Shown here piece after piece: positions 7,929 through 16,323 of a DNA stretch of 64,000 nucleotides. The number at the start of each line of letters is the position of its first letter. The stretch's first letter is position 1. The notes under the pieces are model-generated. The model was not told where the DNA came from. It worked only from the letters and a program-made list of their open reading frames with translations, and ran no database searches. The position numbers and the translations under genes are program-made. This DNA comes from Nocardiopsis ansamitocini (GTDB taxonomy: Bacteria; Actinomycetota; Actinomycetes; Streptosporangiales; Streptosporangiaceae), in the NCBI RefSeq assembly GCF_030268225.1, contig NZ_BSQG01000001.1:1-64000 (forward strand), in the 5' to 3' direction.

Positions 7929-8908
7929 TCACCCTCGACGACGGGCTCGTGTGCCTGCGCTTCGAAACGATGAAGGTGGTGTCCGCGCTGGCGGCGGTAC
8001 GCCACCTGCTCCGAACCGGCGCCGTCCGCCCGGGCGACACCCTGCTGGACAGCTCCAGCGGTATCTACGCCTACGGCCTCGCGCTGGCCTGCCACCGGTT
8101 CGGCCTGCGCTGCCACATCGTCGGTTCCACGACCATCGACCGCACGCTGCGCGTACAGCTCGCCGTGCTGGGTGCGACCCTGGAGCAGATGGAACCGTGC
8201 GCGGACCTCAAGCTCGACCAGAGCCGCCGGGTCCGGCGCGTCAAGGAGGTCCTGCACGCCAATCCCGGGTACCACTGGATGCGCCAGTACCACGACTCCA
8301 TCCACTACCTGGGCTACCGCGCGGTCGCCGACCTGATCGCCAAGGAAGTGGGCCCGGGCGACCTCACCCTGGTGGGCGGGGTCGGGTCGGGCGCCTCGAC
8401 GGGAGCGCTGGCCACGTTCCTGCGGGAGTACTCCCCCACGACCGCGCTCGTCGGGGTGCAGCCTTTCGGCAGCGTCACCTTCGGCAGCGAGGGGGTCGTC
8501 GACCCGGAGATCATCATCGCCGGCATCGGCAGTTCGATCCCCTTCGGCAATGTCGACCACTCGCTCTACGACACGGTGCACTGGACGGGGTTCGAGGCGG
8601 CGCTGGCCGGGAGCGTGGACCTACTGCGCCGGCACGCGGTCTTCGCCGGCCTCTCAACCGGCGCCGCCTACCTCGCCGCCCGGTGGGAGCACGCCAGGGC
8701 ACCGGAGCGGCAGGTGGTGTTCGTGGCGGCGGACTCCGGGCACCGCTACGTCGACTCCGTCTTCGCCCGGCACGCGGAGGCGCCCGCGGTGGAGGACCTG
8801 GCGCCGTTGGAGGTCGGCGCGCTGTCGGAGTTGGCCATGCCGTGGTCGCGGATGGAATGGCGACGGGGCGGGGCTCCCCCGCGCGCCGTGCACGAGGGGG
8901 CCGGGTGA
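7886..8908 (+). CDS. fold-type II PLP enzyme, cysteine synthase/SbnA-like
   Basis: This 340-residue protein has the presumed PLP Schiff-base lysine at K30 (FETMKVVSA), the substrate-carboxylate loop DSSSG (55-59) and a glycine-rich phosphate-cradle loop GVGSGASTGALA. This is the plan of cysteine synthases and of SbnA (N-(2-amino-2-carboxyethyl)-L-glutamate synthase). The canonical N-x-x-G around the lysine is replaced, so it is a divergent branch. With the kinase upstream, a beta-replacement joining a phosphoserine-derived unit to an amino-acid nucleophile would give an aminopolycarboxylate chelator. It is the last gene of the operon and converges with the importer genes. Confidence 0.75.
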   Translation: MDDHISETIGRPDLVTLDDGLVCLRFETMKVVSALAAVRHLLRTGAVRPGDTLLDSSSGIYAYGLALACHRFGLRCHIVGSTTIDRTLRVQLAVLGATLEQMEPCADLKLDQSRRVRRVKEVLHANPGYHWMRQYHDSIHYLGYRAVADLIAKEVGPGDLTLVGGVGSGASTGALATFLREYSPTTALVGVQPFGSVTFGSEGVVDPEIIIAGIGSSIPFGNVDHSLYDTVHWTGFEAALAGSVDLLRRHAVFAGLSTGAAYLAARWEHARAPERQVVFVAADSGHRYVDSVFARHAEAPAVEDLAPLEVGALSELAMPWSRMEWRRGGAPPRAVHEGAG

Positions 8909-8953
8909 GTCCGCGCCGAGGCGCCGGTGGAAGAACCGCCGCACCGTGACGGG

Positions 8954-8996
8954 CGGGGGCGGTGGCCGCGGATGCCCTCCGCCGCCACCGCCCCCG
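8954..8996. terminator. bidirectional terminator hairpin
   Basis: Perfect 13-bp inverted repeat (CGGGGGCGGTGGC at 8954-8966, complement at 8984-8996) with a 17-nt loop, lying between the convergent biosynthetic and uptake operons. Confidence 0.75.
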
Positions 8997-9007
8997 GCGC
9001 GTTCGGC

Positions 9008-10018
9008 TCAGCCGTTCCGCAACGCGGCGAGGTAGTCGGCGAACTTCTCCAGGCCGTCGACGTTGCGGGGGCTGGAGATGCCCTCGTTGTAGTCGAGGAC
9101 GAAGAAGTTGTCGTCGACCACGGCGGGCAGTTCCGCGGTGACCGGCGAGGACTTGAGGAAGTCGATCTTGTCCTCGGCGGGCTGGTCACCGTAGTCGAGG
9201 ATGATGACGACCTCGGGTTCCGCCTCGACCACTGACTCCCAGCCGACCTGGGCCCACCGCTGTTCGAGGTCACCGAAGATGTTCTCGCCGCCCGCGAGGC
9301 GGATGATGTCGTTGGGCGGGACCTGGCTGCCCGCCGTGAACGGCTGGTCGGTCCCGGAGTCGTAGAGGAAGACCCGGACCGGCTCCCCTTCGGGGACTCC
9401 CGCGAGGACCGTGTCGACGCGCTCCTGGAGATCGGCGACGACCTGCTCGGCCCGGTCCTGGACGCCGAAGATCAGTCCCAGCCGTTCGAGGTCGGCGTAG
9501 AGGGCGTCCAACGGTGCGACCCGTTCGGGATGGCCGGGGTAGTTGTAGCAGGACTCGGTGTGCATGAAGCTCTGGATGCCCAGGCCGTCCAGGATCTCGG
9601 GCGTGATGCCGCGCTGGTCGCTGAAGCCCGAGTTCCACCCGGCGACGACGAGGTCGGCTTCGGCGTCCACGACGAGTTCGCGGTTGAGCAGGTCGTCGCT
9701 GAGGAACTCCACCTTCTCGTAGTCGGCGGCCCAGGGGGACTCCGACACCGGCGGGTTGGCCGGGGGCAGCACATAGCCGTGTACGTGGTCCGCCAGGCCG
9801 AGGGAGAAGAGCTTGTCGGCGCTCCCGCCCTCGTAGACGACCGCGCGCTCGGGCGTCGTGTACTCGACCTCCTCACCGCAGCGTCGCACGGTGACGGTGT
9901 CTGCTTCTCCCCCGTCCTCGACGGTCGCTCCGCAGCCGGTGGCGAGCAGGGTCGCGGTGGTGGCGCAGGCGAGCAGCCTTCCGGCGGCTCGGGGTCCTCG
10001 TTGGGCTCGGATGGTCAT
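9008..10018 (-). CDS. metal-chelate ABC transporter substrate-binding lipoprotein
   Basis: This 336-residue protein has a lipoprotein signal (lipobox LATGC, Cys29) followed by a TroA/FecB-type binding fold (TTPERAVVYEGGSADKLFSL, VVAGWNSGFSD, AGGENIFGDLEQRWAQVGWE, PEVVIILDYG). This is the pattern of helical-backbone siderophore/cobalamin/haem receptors rather than a bare-zinc ZnuA, which would have a His-rich loop. ATG 10018 overlaps the ATPase stop as ATGA. It is the last gene of permease-ATPase-receptor. With the Zur-like box upstream, the ligand is probably the metal-loaded product of the adjacent operon. Confidence 0.85.
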   Translation of the reverse strand: MTIRAQRGPRAAGRLLACATTATLLATGCGATVEDGGEADTVTVRRCGEEVEYTTPERAVVYEGGSADKLFSLGLADHVHGYVLPPANPPVSESPWAADYEKVEFLSDDLLNRELVVDAEADLVVAGWNSGFSDQRGITPEILDGLGIQSFMHTESCYNYPGHPERVAPLDALYADLERLGLIFGVQDRAEQVVADLQERVDTVLAGVPEGEPVRVFLYDSGTDQPFTAGSQVPPNDIIRLAGGENIFGDLEQRWAQVGWESVVEAEPEVVIILDYGDQPAEDKIDFLKSSPVTAELPAVVDDNFFVLDYNEGISSPRNVDGLEKFADYLAALRNG

Positions 10019-10806
10019 CGGCGTCCTCTCTCGGGGGCGGGGGAAAGCAGGGTGTACAGCAGTTGGGGGTCGCCGGTCATGGGGTGGGGGACGACCGCGG
10101 CGTCGACGCCGAAGACCTCCTTGATCAACGGGGGCGTCAGGACCTCGGCGGGGGTGCCCGCGGCGACCAGGGCCCCCTCGGACAGCACACCGATGCGGTC
10201 GCAGGCCGCGGAGGCCAGGTTGAGGTCGTGCAGGACGACCAGGACGGTGGTCCCGGCGCCGCGCAGCAGCGACAGCAGTTCGATCTGGTGGCGGACGTCG
10301 AGGTGGTTGGTGGGCTCGTCGAGCACCAGCACCCGGGGTTCCTGGACGAGTGCGCGGGCCACGAGGACGCGCTGGCGCTCGCCGCCGGAGAGTTCCAGGA
10401 CACCGCGACGCGCCAGGTGGGCCACGTCCAGCCGCTCCATGGCGTGCCGGCACAGGTCGCGTTCCCGGGCGCTGAGGGGCTGGTTGCCGCGCAGGTGCGG
10501 TGTCCTGCCGAGGGCGACGACCTCTTCGACGGTGAAGTCGAGATCGCTGCCGCTCTCCTGGGTGAGCGCCGCAACCGTTCGGGCGCTCTCGCGCAGGCTC
10601 AGGGCGAAGAGGTCTCCTCCGCCCAGCCACACGGTGCCGGAGCTGGGCCGCAGCGCGCGGTACACGCAGCGCAGGGCGGTGGACTTTCCCGATCCGTTGG
10701 GGCCCACCAGGCCGACGACGTGTCCGTTTGCCACGTCCAGGGAGAGCCTCCGGACGATCTCCTGGCCGTTGAGGGTGACGCAGAGTCCGTCGATGCGCAG
10801 GTCCAC
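10015..10806 (-). CDS. FecE-type ABC transporter ATPase
   Basis: This 263-residue ATPase has Walker A GPNGSGKST, signature LSGGERQR, Walker B VLVLDEP and H-loop VLHDLNLA, typical of siderophore/B12 importer ATPases. The GTG start at 10806 shares one base with the permease stop (TAGTG), and its stop overlaps the receptor gene start, so all three proteins are coupled. It energises uptake through the FecCD permease. Confidence 0.9.
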   Translation of the reverse strand: MDLRIDGLCVTLNGQEIVRRLSLDVANGHVVGLVGPNGSGKSTALRCVYRALRPSSGTVWLGGGDLFALSLRESARTVAALTQESGSDLDFTVEEVVALGRTPHLRGNQPLSARERDLCRHAMERLDVAHLARRGVLELSGGERQRVLVARALVQEPRVLVLDEPTNHLDVRHQIELLSLLRGAGTTVLVVLHDLNLASAACDRIGVLSEGALVAAGTPAEVLTPPLIKEVFGVDAAVVPHPMTGDPQLLYTLLSPAPERGRR

Positions 10807-11924
10807 TACCGGCCTCCGAAAAGGTAGCCCCTGCGGCGCATCAGCGTGATGAACACCGGCACTCCGATGAGGGCGGTGATGACGCCGAGGGGAAGTTCGC
10901 GGGGGGCCATGAGCACCCGGGAGGCGAGGTCGACCCACACCATGAAGACCGCTCCCACCAGGGGGGCGATCGTGAGTACCCGCCGGTGGTCCGCGCCAAC
11001 GACGATGCGCACGATGTGGGGGATGACGAGGCCCACGAAGCCGATCGCTCCGCTGACGGCCACCATGGCGCCGGTCATGACGGCGGTCAGGACGAAGAGG
11101 CCCCTGCGCAGGCGGTCGCTGTCCACACCGAGGCTCGCGGCGGTCTCGTCGCCCAGCGCCATGACGTCCAGCGACCTGGCGAAGCACCGCAGGGCCACGA
11201 TGCCGGCGAGGACCACGAGCGCGACCACCGGCAGGGAGCCCCAGGTGGCCGCGCCGAAGCTGCCCATCGTCCAGAAGAGCACGGTGCTGGTGGCCTCGTT
11301 TCCCGGAACGAGGTAGACGACGACGCTCATGATCGCCTGGAATCCGAACGACAGCGCCACGCCGGTGAGCACCAGCCGCAGTGGGGTCACCCCGACCCGG
11401 GAGTAGGCGATCAGGTACACCAGCAGGGTGGCCCCCAGTGCGCCCAGGAAAGCACCGGCGGATACGGCGTAGACCCCGAACACCGTGAGCGCGCCGAGAA
11501 CACCCACGGCGACCGCTCCGACCGAGGCACCCGAGGAGACGCCCAGGATGAAGGGGTCGGCCAGTGCGTTGCGCACCATCGCCTGGATGGCCACGCCCAC
11601 GACGCCCAGGCCTGCGCCGACCACGGCCGCCAGCAGCACGCGGGGCGTGCGGATCTGCCAGATGATCTGGTAGCGGGTGACTTCGTCGGCCCCGATCGTG
11701 CCGCCGCCGATCGCCGCCCAGAGGTAGCGCACCGTCTCGTGGGGGCCGATGACCGCCGTGCCCAGTCCGATGGCCAGCACGGCCGACACGACCAGGACTG
11801 CGGCGAGGACGACGGCTGTCGTCGCGGTACCCAGGGGTGTGGTGGGCCACCGGGGTCTCGACTGTAACGGGGGCTCCGCGGGGTCGGCTCGGAACTCGCC
11901 GGGTGGGGGGATCACCTGCCGCAC
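10806..11924 (-). CDS. FecCD-family ABC transporter permease
   Basis: This 372-residue protein has about ten hydrophobic segments. FecCD hallmarks are TRYQIIWQIRTPRVLLAAVVG, NALADPFILGVSSGAS, AIGFVGLVIPHIVR and LPLGVITALIGVPVFI. The single permease gene implies a homodimer. GTG 11924 is preceded by GGAGGG. It is the first gene of the uptake operon, 23 bp downstream of a Zur-like palindrome, so transcription would be blocked when the regulator is metal-loaded. Confidence 0.9.
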   Translation of the reverse strand: MRQVIPPPGEFRADPAEPPLQSRPRWPTTPLGTATTAVVLAAVLVVSAVLAIGLGTAVIGPHETVRYLWAAIGGGTIGADEVTRYQIIWQIRTPRVLLAAVVGAGLGVVGVAIQAMVRNALADPFILGVSSGASVGAVAVGVLGALTVFGVYAVSAGAFLGALGATLLVYLIAYSRVGVTPLRLVLTGVALSFGFQAIMSVVVYLVPGNEATSTVLFWTMGSFGAATWGSLPVVALVVLAGIVALRCFARSLDVMALGDETAASLGVDSDRLRRGLFVLTAVMTGAMVAVSGAIGFVGLVIPHIVRIVVGADHRRVLTIAPLVGAVFMVWVDLASRVLMAPRELPLGVITALIGVPVFITLMRRRGYLFGGR

Positions 11925-11946
11925 GGGTCGGCCCTCCGATTCTTTA

Positions 11947-11967
11947 TGAAAACGACTATCGTTATCA
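11947..11967 (-). promoter_or_regulatory. Zur-like operator upstream of the uptake operon
   Basis: Palindrome TGAAAACGA-CTA-TCGTTATCA, the third member of the family at this locus. It sits immediately before the permease start, overlapping where the promoter must be. Confidence 0.6.
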
Positions 11968-12474
11968 ATATATCCCCCTTCTTCCAGATCGCCGAACCCT
12001 GGAATGACCGTGCCGCCACCCGGCAGACACCGACAGACCCCTCAGGCCTCTCAGACCTCTCAGACCCCCGCCACGACCACGGCACCCCGAAGGGAAATAC
12101 CCGTTTCCGTGCGCGCGGGATCACCGAACGTAGGGAAAGTGTCCGACGGCAGAAAGGGAGAGAAGCGGCCTGCGCCACTGCGCCACTGCGACCTGCGGAG
12201 CGGGGCACCGCACCGGGAAAACCCAGGGAACACACCGCGCATACCCGCGCCCCGGAAGGCTGTCGACCTGCCGTTCGAGGGCTTTCACGCCGACCGCAAA
12301 GCACCATCACGCCTTGGACACGTGAACCGAGAAGGCCGCTCCGAACCCCGGCCCCGCGGATCACGCGCACCCCACACGCCCCTGCACCCCCCTCACCCGG
12401 GCGCCGACACGGCTACGCCCGCCCCGGTCGAGGCGGGCGGGCGCTGCCGGATCACCGAACCTGGGCTCGGGTGG
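11968..12474. other. intergenic stretch, no gene seen
   Basis: Between the uptake-operon promoter and the 3' end of the secreted-protein gene. Open frames exist on both strands but show no recognisable domain or ribosome-binding site. Tandem CTCTCAGAC-like units near 12040-12065 are the only texture. Confidence 0.5.
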
Positions 12475-12978
12475 TTACGCTCCGGCCGGGACGCCGGCGA
12501 ACACGATGGAGAGGTCGTCGCCCTCGGCGTCACGCTGGGTGAAACGAACCTCCAGCACGTCGGCGCCCTCAGGGACGGCGCACTGGAGTTCGTAGAGGTG
12601 GGCCCCCTCCTCCAGTTCGGTAGTGCCGGGCAGCGGCGTCGGCTGGTCGGAAGCGGCGCCGTCGGCGAAACACTGGGGGGCAAGTGCACTCACGCCGAAG
12701 ACCCGCCCGAGTTCGGGGGTCGTGATGAGGAGCTCGTAGCGGACCTCTCCGGTCGCGGTGCGCTGGACACCGTCGACGGTGAAGGCGACGTCGCGCATGT
12801 CGTCCCAGTCGTACTCGGCGGGATAGGCCCCGAAGGGGAAGGCGATCACGGCGCTGTCGCCGAAGGCGAAGGGACCGTCGGGATGGCCAGTCGCGTGCCC
12901 TGCGACAGCGGGCAGGGCGGACAGGGGCAGGGCGATCGCCACGGCAAGAACAGTCGAGCGAAATACAACACGTCTCAC
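12475..12978 (-). CDS. secreted protein of unknown function
   Basis: This 167-residue protein has an N-terminal signal peptide (RRVVFRSTVLAVAIALPLSA, then AVAGHA) and a mature acidic beta-rich region with Cys in APQCFADG and ELQCAVPEG that could form a disulfide. The GTG at 12978 is preceded by AGAAGG, while a longer start at 13011 lacks such support. The domain with VRYELLITTP and LEVRFTQRD resembles small extracellular ligand-binding folds, but I do not recognise a family. It stands alone, with no close co-directional neighbour. Confidence 0.6.
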   Translation of the reverse strand: MRRVVFRSTVLAVAIALPLSALPAVAGHATGHPDGPFAFGDSAVIAFPFGAYPAEYDWDDMRDVAFTVDGVQRTATGEVRYELLITTPELGRVFGVSALAPQCFADGAASDQPTPLPGTTELEEGAHLYELQCAVPEGADVLEVRFTQRDAEGDDLSIVFAGVPAGA

Positions 12979-13408
12979 AAAACCACGCCTTCTCTCGTCG
13001 AATTCGCACAATGCACGGAGTAAACCGCTCCGGGGTCACCCTACTGACTAACAGAAAAATCATCCGGAAGAAGAATTCCATGCGGACCGATTGTGGTCAC
13101 GGTTTTTCCACAACCGATTCCCTTGCCTAGAACAAGCCAGCGAGCTGCTTATATGAAGATTTTCACGAGCAGAAGACTCGACCCCACGGCCGGATAAGTG
13201 ACTATAAAACCGATGCCACACCCGCCTCTGCAGTCACCGATACCACTCGCGTCGATAATTGATCCACCGTGAACGGCCATCGACAGGACCGGGCTGCTTC
13301 AACCGGGAACATCGTCCCACGTAACCACCGAAATAATTCCTGGAAACAGTTGAATTCATTCGGCGGGCAGGAAGGAAAGGGGACGGACATGCCTGGAAAA
13401 GGCGCAGA
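12979..13408. other. intergenic stretch, no gene seen
   Basis: Relatively AT-rich spacer between the secreted protein and the LLM oxidoreductase, presumably holding the promoter of the former. No coding signal or perfect inverted repeat was found. Confidence 0.4.
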
Positions 13409-14419
13409 TCATTCGGCGATCCCGGCGGCCCGCGCGAGCCTGGCGTAGACCTCGCGGAGCCGGCCGGGATCGTGCGTGCTCGTGGTGACCAGCACTTCGT
13501 CGGCGCCTGTACGGGCGACCAAACCGCTGAGAGCCGCCGCGGCCTCCTCCTCGTCCCCGGCGATCCCATTGTCCAGTGCGGCCTCGAACAGCTCCCGTTG
13601 TTTGGCCGTCATCGTCGACGCGAGCACGTCCTCGACCGTCGGTGAGGGCGGGAAGACGCCCCTGGTGCGGGCGTGCGTGATCGACCACGCCTCCGGCATG
13701 AGCAGTCGCCGGGCCTCCTCGGCGGTGTCGGCGACCGCGACGTCGGTGGAGACGACGACATAGGGGTGCGGTGCCCGGGCCGAGGGACGGAAACGGTCCC
13801 GGTAGCGCTCGATCCACCGTCGCATCTGCGGCTCCCCGTTGACGGCCGCGATCACCAGGGGCAGGCCGAGAGAAGCGGCCGTCTCGGCCCCCGCCCCGGT
13901 GGCCAGGACGAAGGCCGGTATGTCGAGCCCCTGGCCGGGGTGGGCGCGGACCCCGGGATAGGTGTGCTGCGTTCCCGTGAAGTAGCCGAGCAGTTCGGCC
14001 AACTGGCCGGGGAAACCGTCGGCCGCGTCGTCGGCCGTGCCGAGCGCCCTGCGAATCCCTCCGGTGAAGGCGACCGAGCGCCCCACCCCCATGTCGATCC
14101 GCCCCGGAAACAACGACTCCAGGACCCCGAACTGCTCGGCGACCACGAGGGGCCGGTGGTTGGGGAGCATCACACCGCCGGTGCCGATACGAATCCGCGT
14201 GGTGGCCGAGGCCAGCGCTGCGGCCAGGACCGTGGGAGCCGAGCCGGCGATACCGGGGACGCTGTGGTGCTCGGCGACCCAGAAGCGGTGGTAGCCGAGC
14301 GCTTCGGCCTGTCGGGCAGACTCGACGGTCGCGCGCAGCGCGTCCGTCGAGTCGCGGCCCTCGCTGATCCGCGAGCGGTCCAGGATCGAGAGGCGAGGCG
14401 TGTTCGGTACGGAAGTCAC
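13409..14419 (-). CDS. MsnO8-type LLM-class flavin-dependent oxidoreductase
   Basis: This 336-residue luciferase-like protein contains RFWVAEHHSVPGIAGSAP, RIRIGTGGVMLPNHRPL, LFPGRIDMGVGR and FVLATGAGAE, matching the MsnO8/YhbW group of FMN-dependent monooxygenases. The start is GTG 14419. Substrates of this group are generally unknown. It belongs to a different subfamily from the SsuD-like enzymes further right and is not in their operons. It partly overlaps the promoter area of the VWA remnant on the opposite strand. Confidence 0.85.
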   Translation of the reverse strand: MTSVPNTPRLSILDRSRISEGRDSTDALRATVESARQAEALGYHRFWVAEHHSVPGIAGSAPTVLAAALASATTRIRIGTGGVMLPNHRPLVVAEQFGVLESLFPGRIDMGVGRSVAFTGGIRRALGTADDAADGFPGQLAELLGYFTGTQHTYPGVRAHPGQGLDIPAFVLATGAGAETAASLGLPLVIAAVNGEPQMRRWIERYRDRFRPSARAPHPYVVVSTDVAVADTAEEARRLLMPEAWSITHARTRGVFPPSPTVEDVLASTMTAKQRELFEAALDNGIAGDEEEAAAALSGLVARTGADEVLVTTSTHDPGRLREVYARLARAAGIAE

Positions 14420-14489
14420 ACATGCGTCAACACCGCCCGAGGCCGTGCGGTTCCTGCCCCGAAAGCTTTTGTCGCCTCGACGACGGCGG

Positions 14490-14745
14490 GACCACCCTGA
14501 CCTCCATCGTGCTCCTCACCGACGGGGAGGTGAACCACGGTCTGAGCTGCACGGAGTTCCGCGATCGCGTGCACGCCGAACTTCCCGAGAGGCTTCGCGG
14601 CGTACCGGCGTCCACCGTCCTGTTCGGGGAGGCGGACCCGACCGCGCCGGCGGACCTCGCCGAGCTGAGCGGCGGCCGGACCTTCGATGCCCGCGCGACC
14701 TCCCTCGATCGGGTGTTCCGGGAGATCCGCGGGTACCAGTGCCCC
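14490..14745 (+). pseudogene. von Willebrand factor A domain, C-terminal fragment
   Basis: The plus frame reads SIVLLTDGEVNHGLSC, ASTVLFGEADPTAPADLAEL, SGGRTFDARATSL, VFREIRGYQ. This is the end of a VWA-domain protein (LLTDG strand, terminal IRGYQ). The N-terminal half with the MIDAS DxSxS is absent and the frame runs past the usual terminus into unrelated sequence. It is therefore a relic left beside the sigma-factor gene after a rearrangement. Confidence 0.65.
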
Positions 14746-14782
14746 GCCCCTCTGCCCGCTGAGGGCCGAGGGACGGGAACGG

Positions 14783-15346
14783 TCAGCGGACCGCGGCGAC
14801 GGATCCTTGGGCGTCGGCGGCTCGCAGCGCCCGGATCAGGTCTTCCCTGGCCCTGGCGACCCGAGAACGCACGGTCCCCACTGGTACCCCGGCCATGCGC
14901 GCCGCCTCCGCGTAGGAGAACCCCTCCAACTGGGTGAGGACGAACGCCCGGCGTCGCTGCTCGCCGAGACCGCTCAACAGGTCCGCCAGCGCGAACTGTT
15001 CGTCGAAGCGGGCCGCGTATCCGGGCAGACGGTGCTGGAGCCCGTCCCATTCCTCGACGCCCCAGGTCCGGGGGCGTGCGGCAGCCGAACGGTAGCGGTC
15101 CACCACTGTGTAGCGGGCGATGGCCAACAACCACGAACGCGCCGAGGAGCGCCCGGCGAAGCGCGGGAGTCCGCGCAGGACCCGGATGAAGGTCTCCTGG
15201 GTGAGCTCCTCCACCCATAGTGGGTCGGCCATGCGGGCGATGAACCTGGTGACGTCGGCGCGCGTCTCCGCGACCAGTCGCTCCAGCGCGTCCTCGGCGC
15301 CGTCTCGGGCGGCCATGGCCAGGTCGGTCAGTTCGGCGTCATCCAT
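14783..15346 (-). CDS. ECF-type RNA polymerase sigma factor
   Basis: This 187-residue protein has sigma region 2 (RFIARMADPLWVEELTQETF, FIRVLRGLPRF, SWLLAIARYTVVDRYR) and region 4 (QRRRAFVLTQLEGFSYAEAA, GVPVGTVRSRVARARE). The start at ATG 15346 gives the standard ECF length; longer frames upstream are non-coding. No anti-sigma gene is adjacent. The nearest co-directional gene is the five-TM membrane protein 375 bp upstream, which may be a partner but lacks a visible anti-sigma domain. Confidence 0.9.
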   Translation of the reverse strand: MDDAELTDLAMAARDGAEDALERLVAETRADVTRFIARMADPLWVEELTQETFIRVLRGLPRFAGRSSARSWLLAIARYTVVDRYRSAAARPRTWGVEEWDGLQHRLPGYAARFDEQFALADLLSGLGEQRRRAFVLTQLEGFSYAEAARMAGVPVGTVRSRVARAREDLIRALRAADAQGSVAAVR

Positions 15347-15720
15347 GGCGGACCCGACCGGGTGCGGTGCGGCCGGGCGAACACGGTCCGGGAGAGGGTT
15401 TCGGCGATACGGGGGCTGCACCCACGCGCACGGCCGGGCCTGCGGGCAGGCGGCAGTCGAACGGAACCATCGTTGGGCTCTCTGTGCTGGTCGCGCCGGA
15501 GCGGCCCCACGGCTCGGACGGTCGGGGGCAGGCGGCGGCGCCCCGCCCTCGTCTCGGGCGGGCCGAGTCGCGGACGGGCAGGTGGGTCCCGGGGCGCGCG
15601 GAGGGCCGGAAGGCGTCGGGCGCACCGGGAAGATGGGGACCGGGAGCCGCCGCCCCCCTGCCGTACGGGACGCGAGAAGACGTCCCGGCCGCGCCTCTTG
15701 AGGGCGGGGACGGGGAGAGG
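15347..15720. other. spacer between membrane protein and sigma factor genes
   Basis: About 370 bp of very GC-rich sequence with only shadow frames. It presumably contains the sigma-factor promoter; no motif stands out. Confidence 0.4.
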
Positions 15721-16323
15721 TCAGGCGGCGAGGGGCACGGGAGGACCGCGCAGCACAACGACGTGGCGCAGGAACAGCACGGTGCGATCGCGGCCGCACC
15801 GCTTCGCCCTGCGCCAAAGGATCGGACCGGGGATCGGGCCGGGGGCCGGGACCAGGAGCAGCAGAACAGGCAGCAGGAGCGCCGCGACCAGCCGCAGCAG
15901 CGCGAAAAGCGCGGCCTCGCCTCGGCGCAGCCACCACGCGCTCACCAGTGCCGCGACGATGTGGGCCGCGATCATGGCCAGGCCGGAACCGTGGTCGGCC
16001 GGGTCGTCCGCCACGGCGGCCGGCAGGCCTGCGGCCATCCCGTGCATAGGGGCGCCGTAGGAGGAGCCTGCGCCCTGGACGAAGCTGAAGACGAGGTGCA
16101 GGGCGAGCTGCCCCCAGAGCATCCAGCCCAGGATCGTGGCGAATCCCCGTTCCCGCCCTGCGGCCGCCCAGGCGAACGCGAACACCAGGAGGCCGCCCAC
16201 GAGCGGCCCGGCGACGGGCAGCTCGTGCGCCGATGTCATCGCGTGCCCGCCGGCGGACACGCCGACGCACACCGAGGTGAACACCCCGGCGCGCACGGAT
16301 CTCAGCTGCGGCTCGACGGACAT
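15721..16323 (-). CDS. integral membrane protein, about five TM segments
   Basis: This 200-residue protein starts at ATG 16323 (MSVEPQLRS). Hydrophobic segments are near GVFTSVCVGVSAGGHAM, GPLVGGLLVFAFAWAAAG, GWMLWGQLALHLVFSFV, MIAAHIVAALVSAWWL and LRLVAALLLPVLLLLV. Histidines and methionines (GGHAMTS, MHGMAAG, MIAAH) are scattered in or beside the membrane, a texture seen in actinomycete copper-related membrane proteins, but this is weak. It is upstream of and co-directional with the ECF sigma gene. Function unknown. Confidence 0.6.
   Translation of the reverse strand: MSVEPQLRSVRAGVFTSVCVGVSAGGHAMTSAHELPVAGPLVGGLLVFAFAWAAAGRERGFATILGWMLWGQLALHLVFSFVQGAGSSYGAPMHGMAAGLPAAVADDPADHGSGLAMIAAHIVAALVSAWWLRRGEAALFALLRLVAALLLPVLLLLVPAPGPIPGPILWRRAKRCGRDRTVLFLRHVVVLRGPPVPLAA

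Noticed and set aside
8909-9007. Small gene between the PLP enzyme and receptor genes
   Set aside because: The interval is fully explained by a 13-bp perfect terminator stem between convergent operons.
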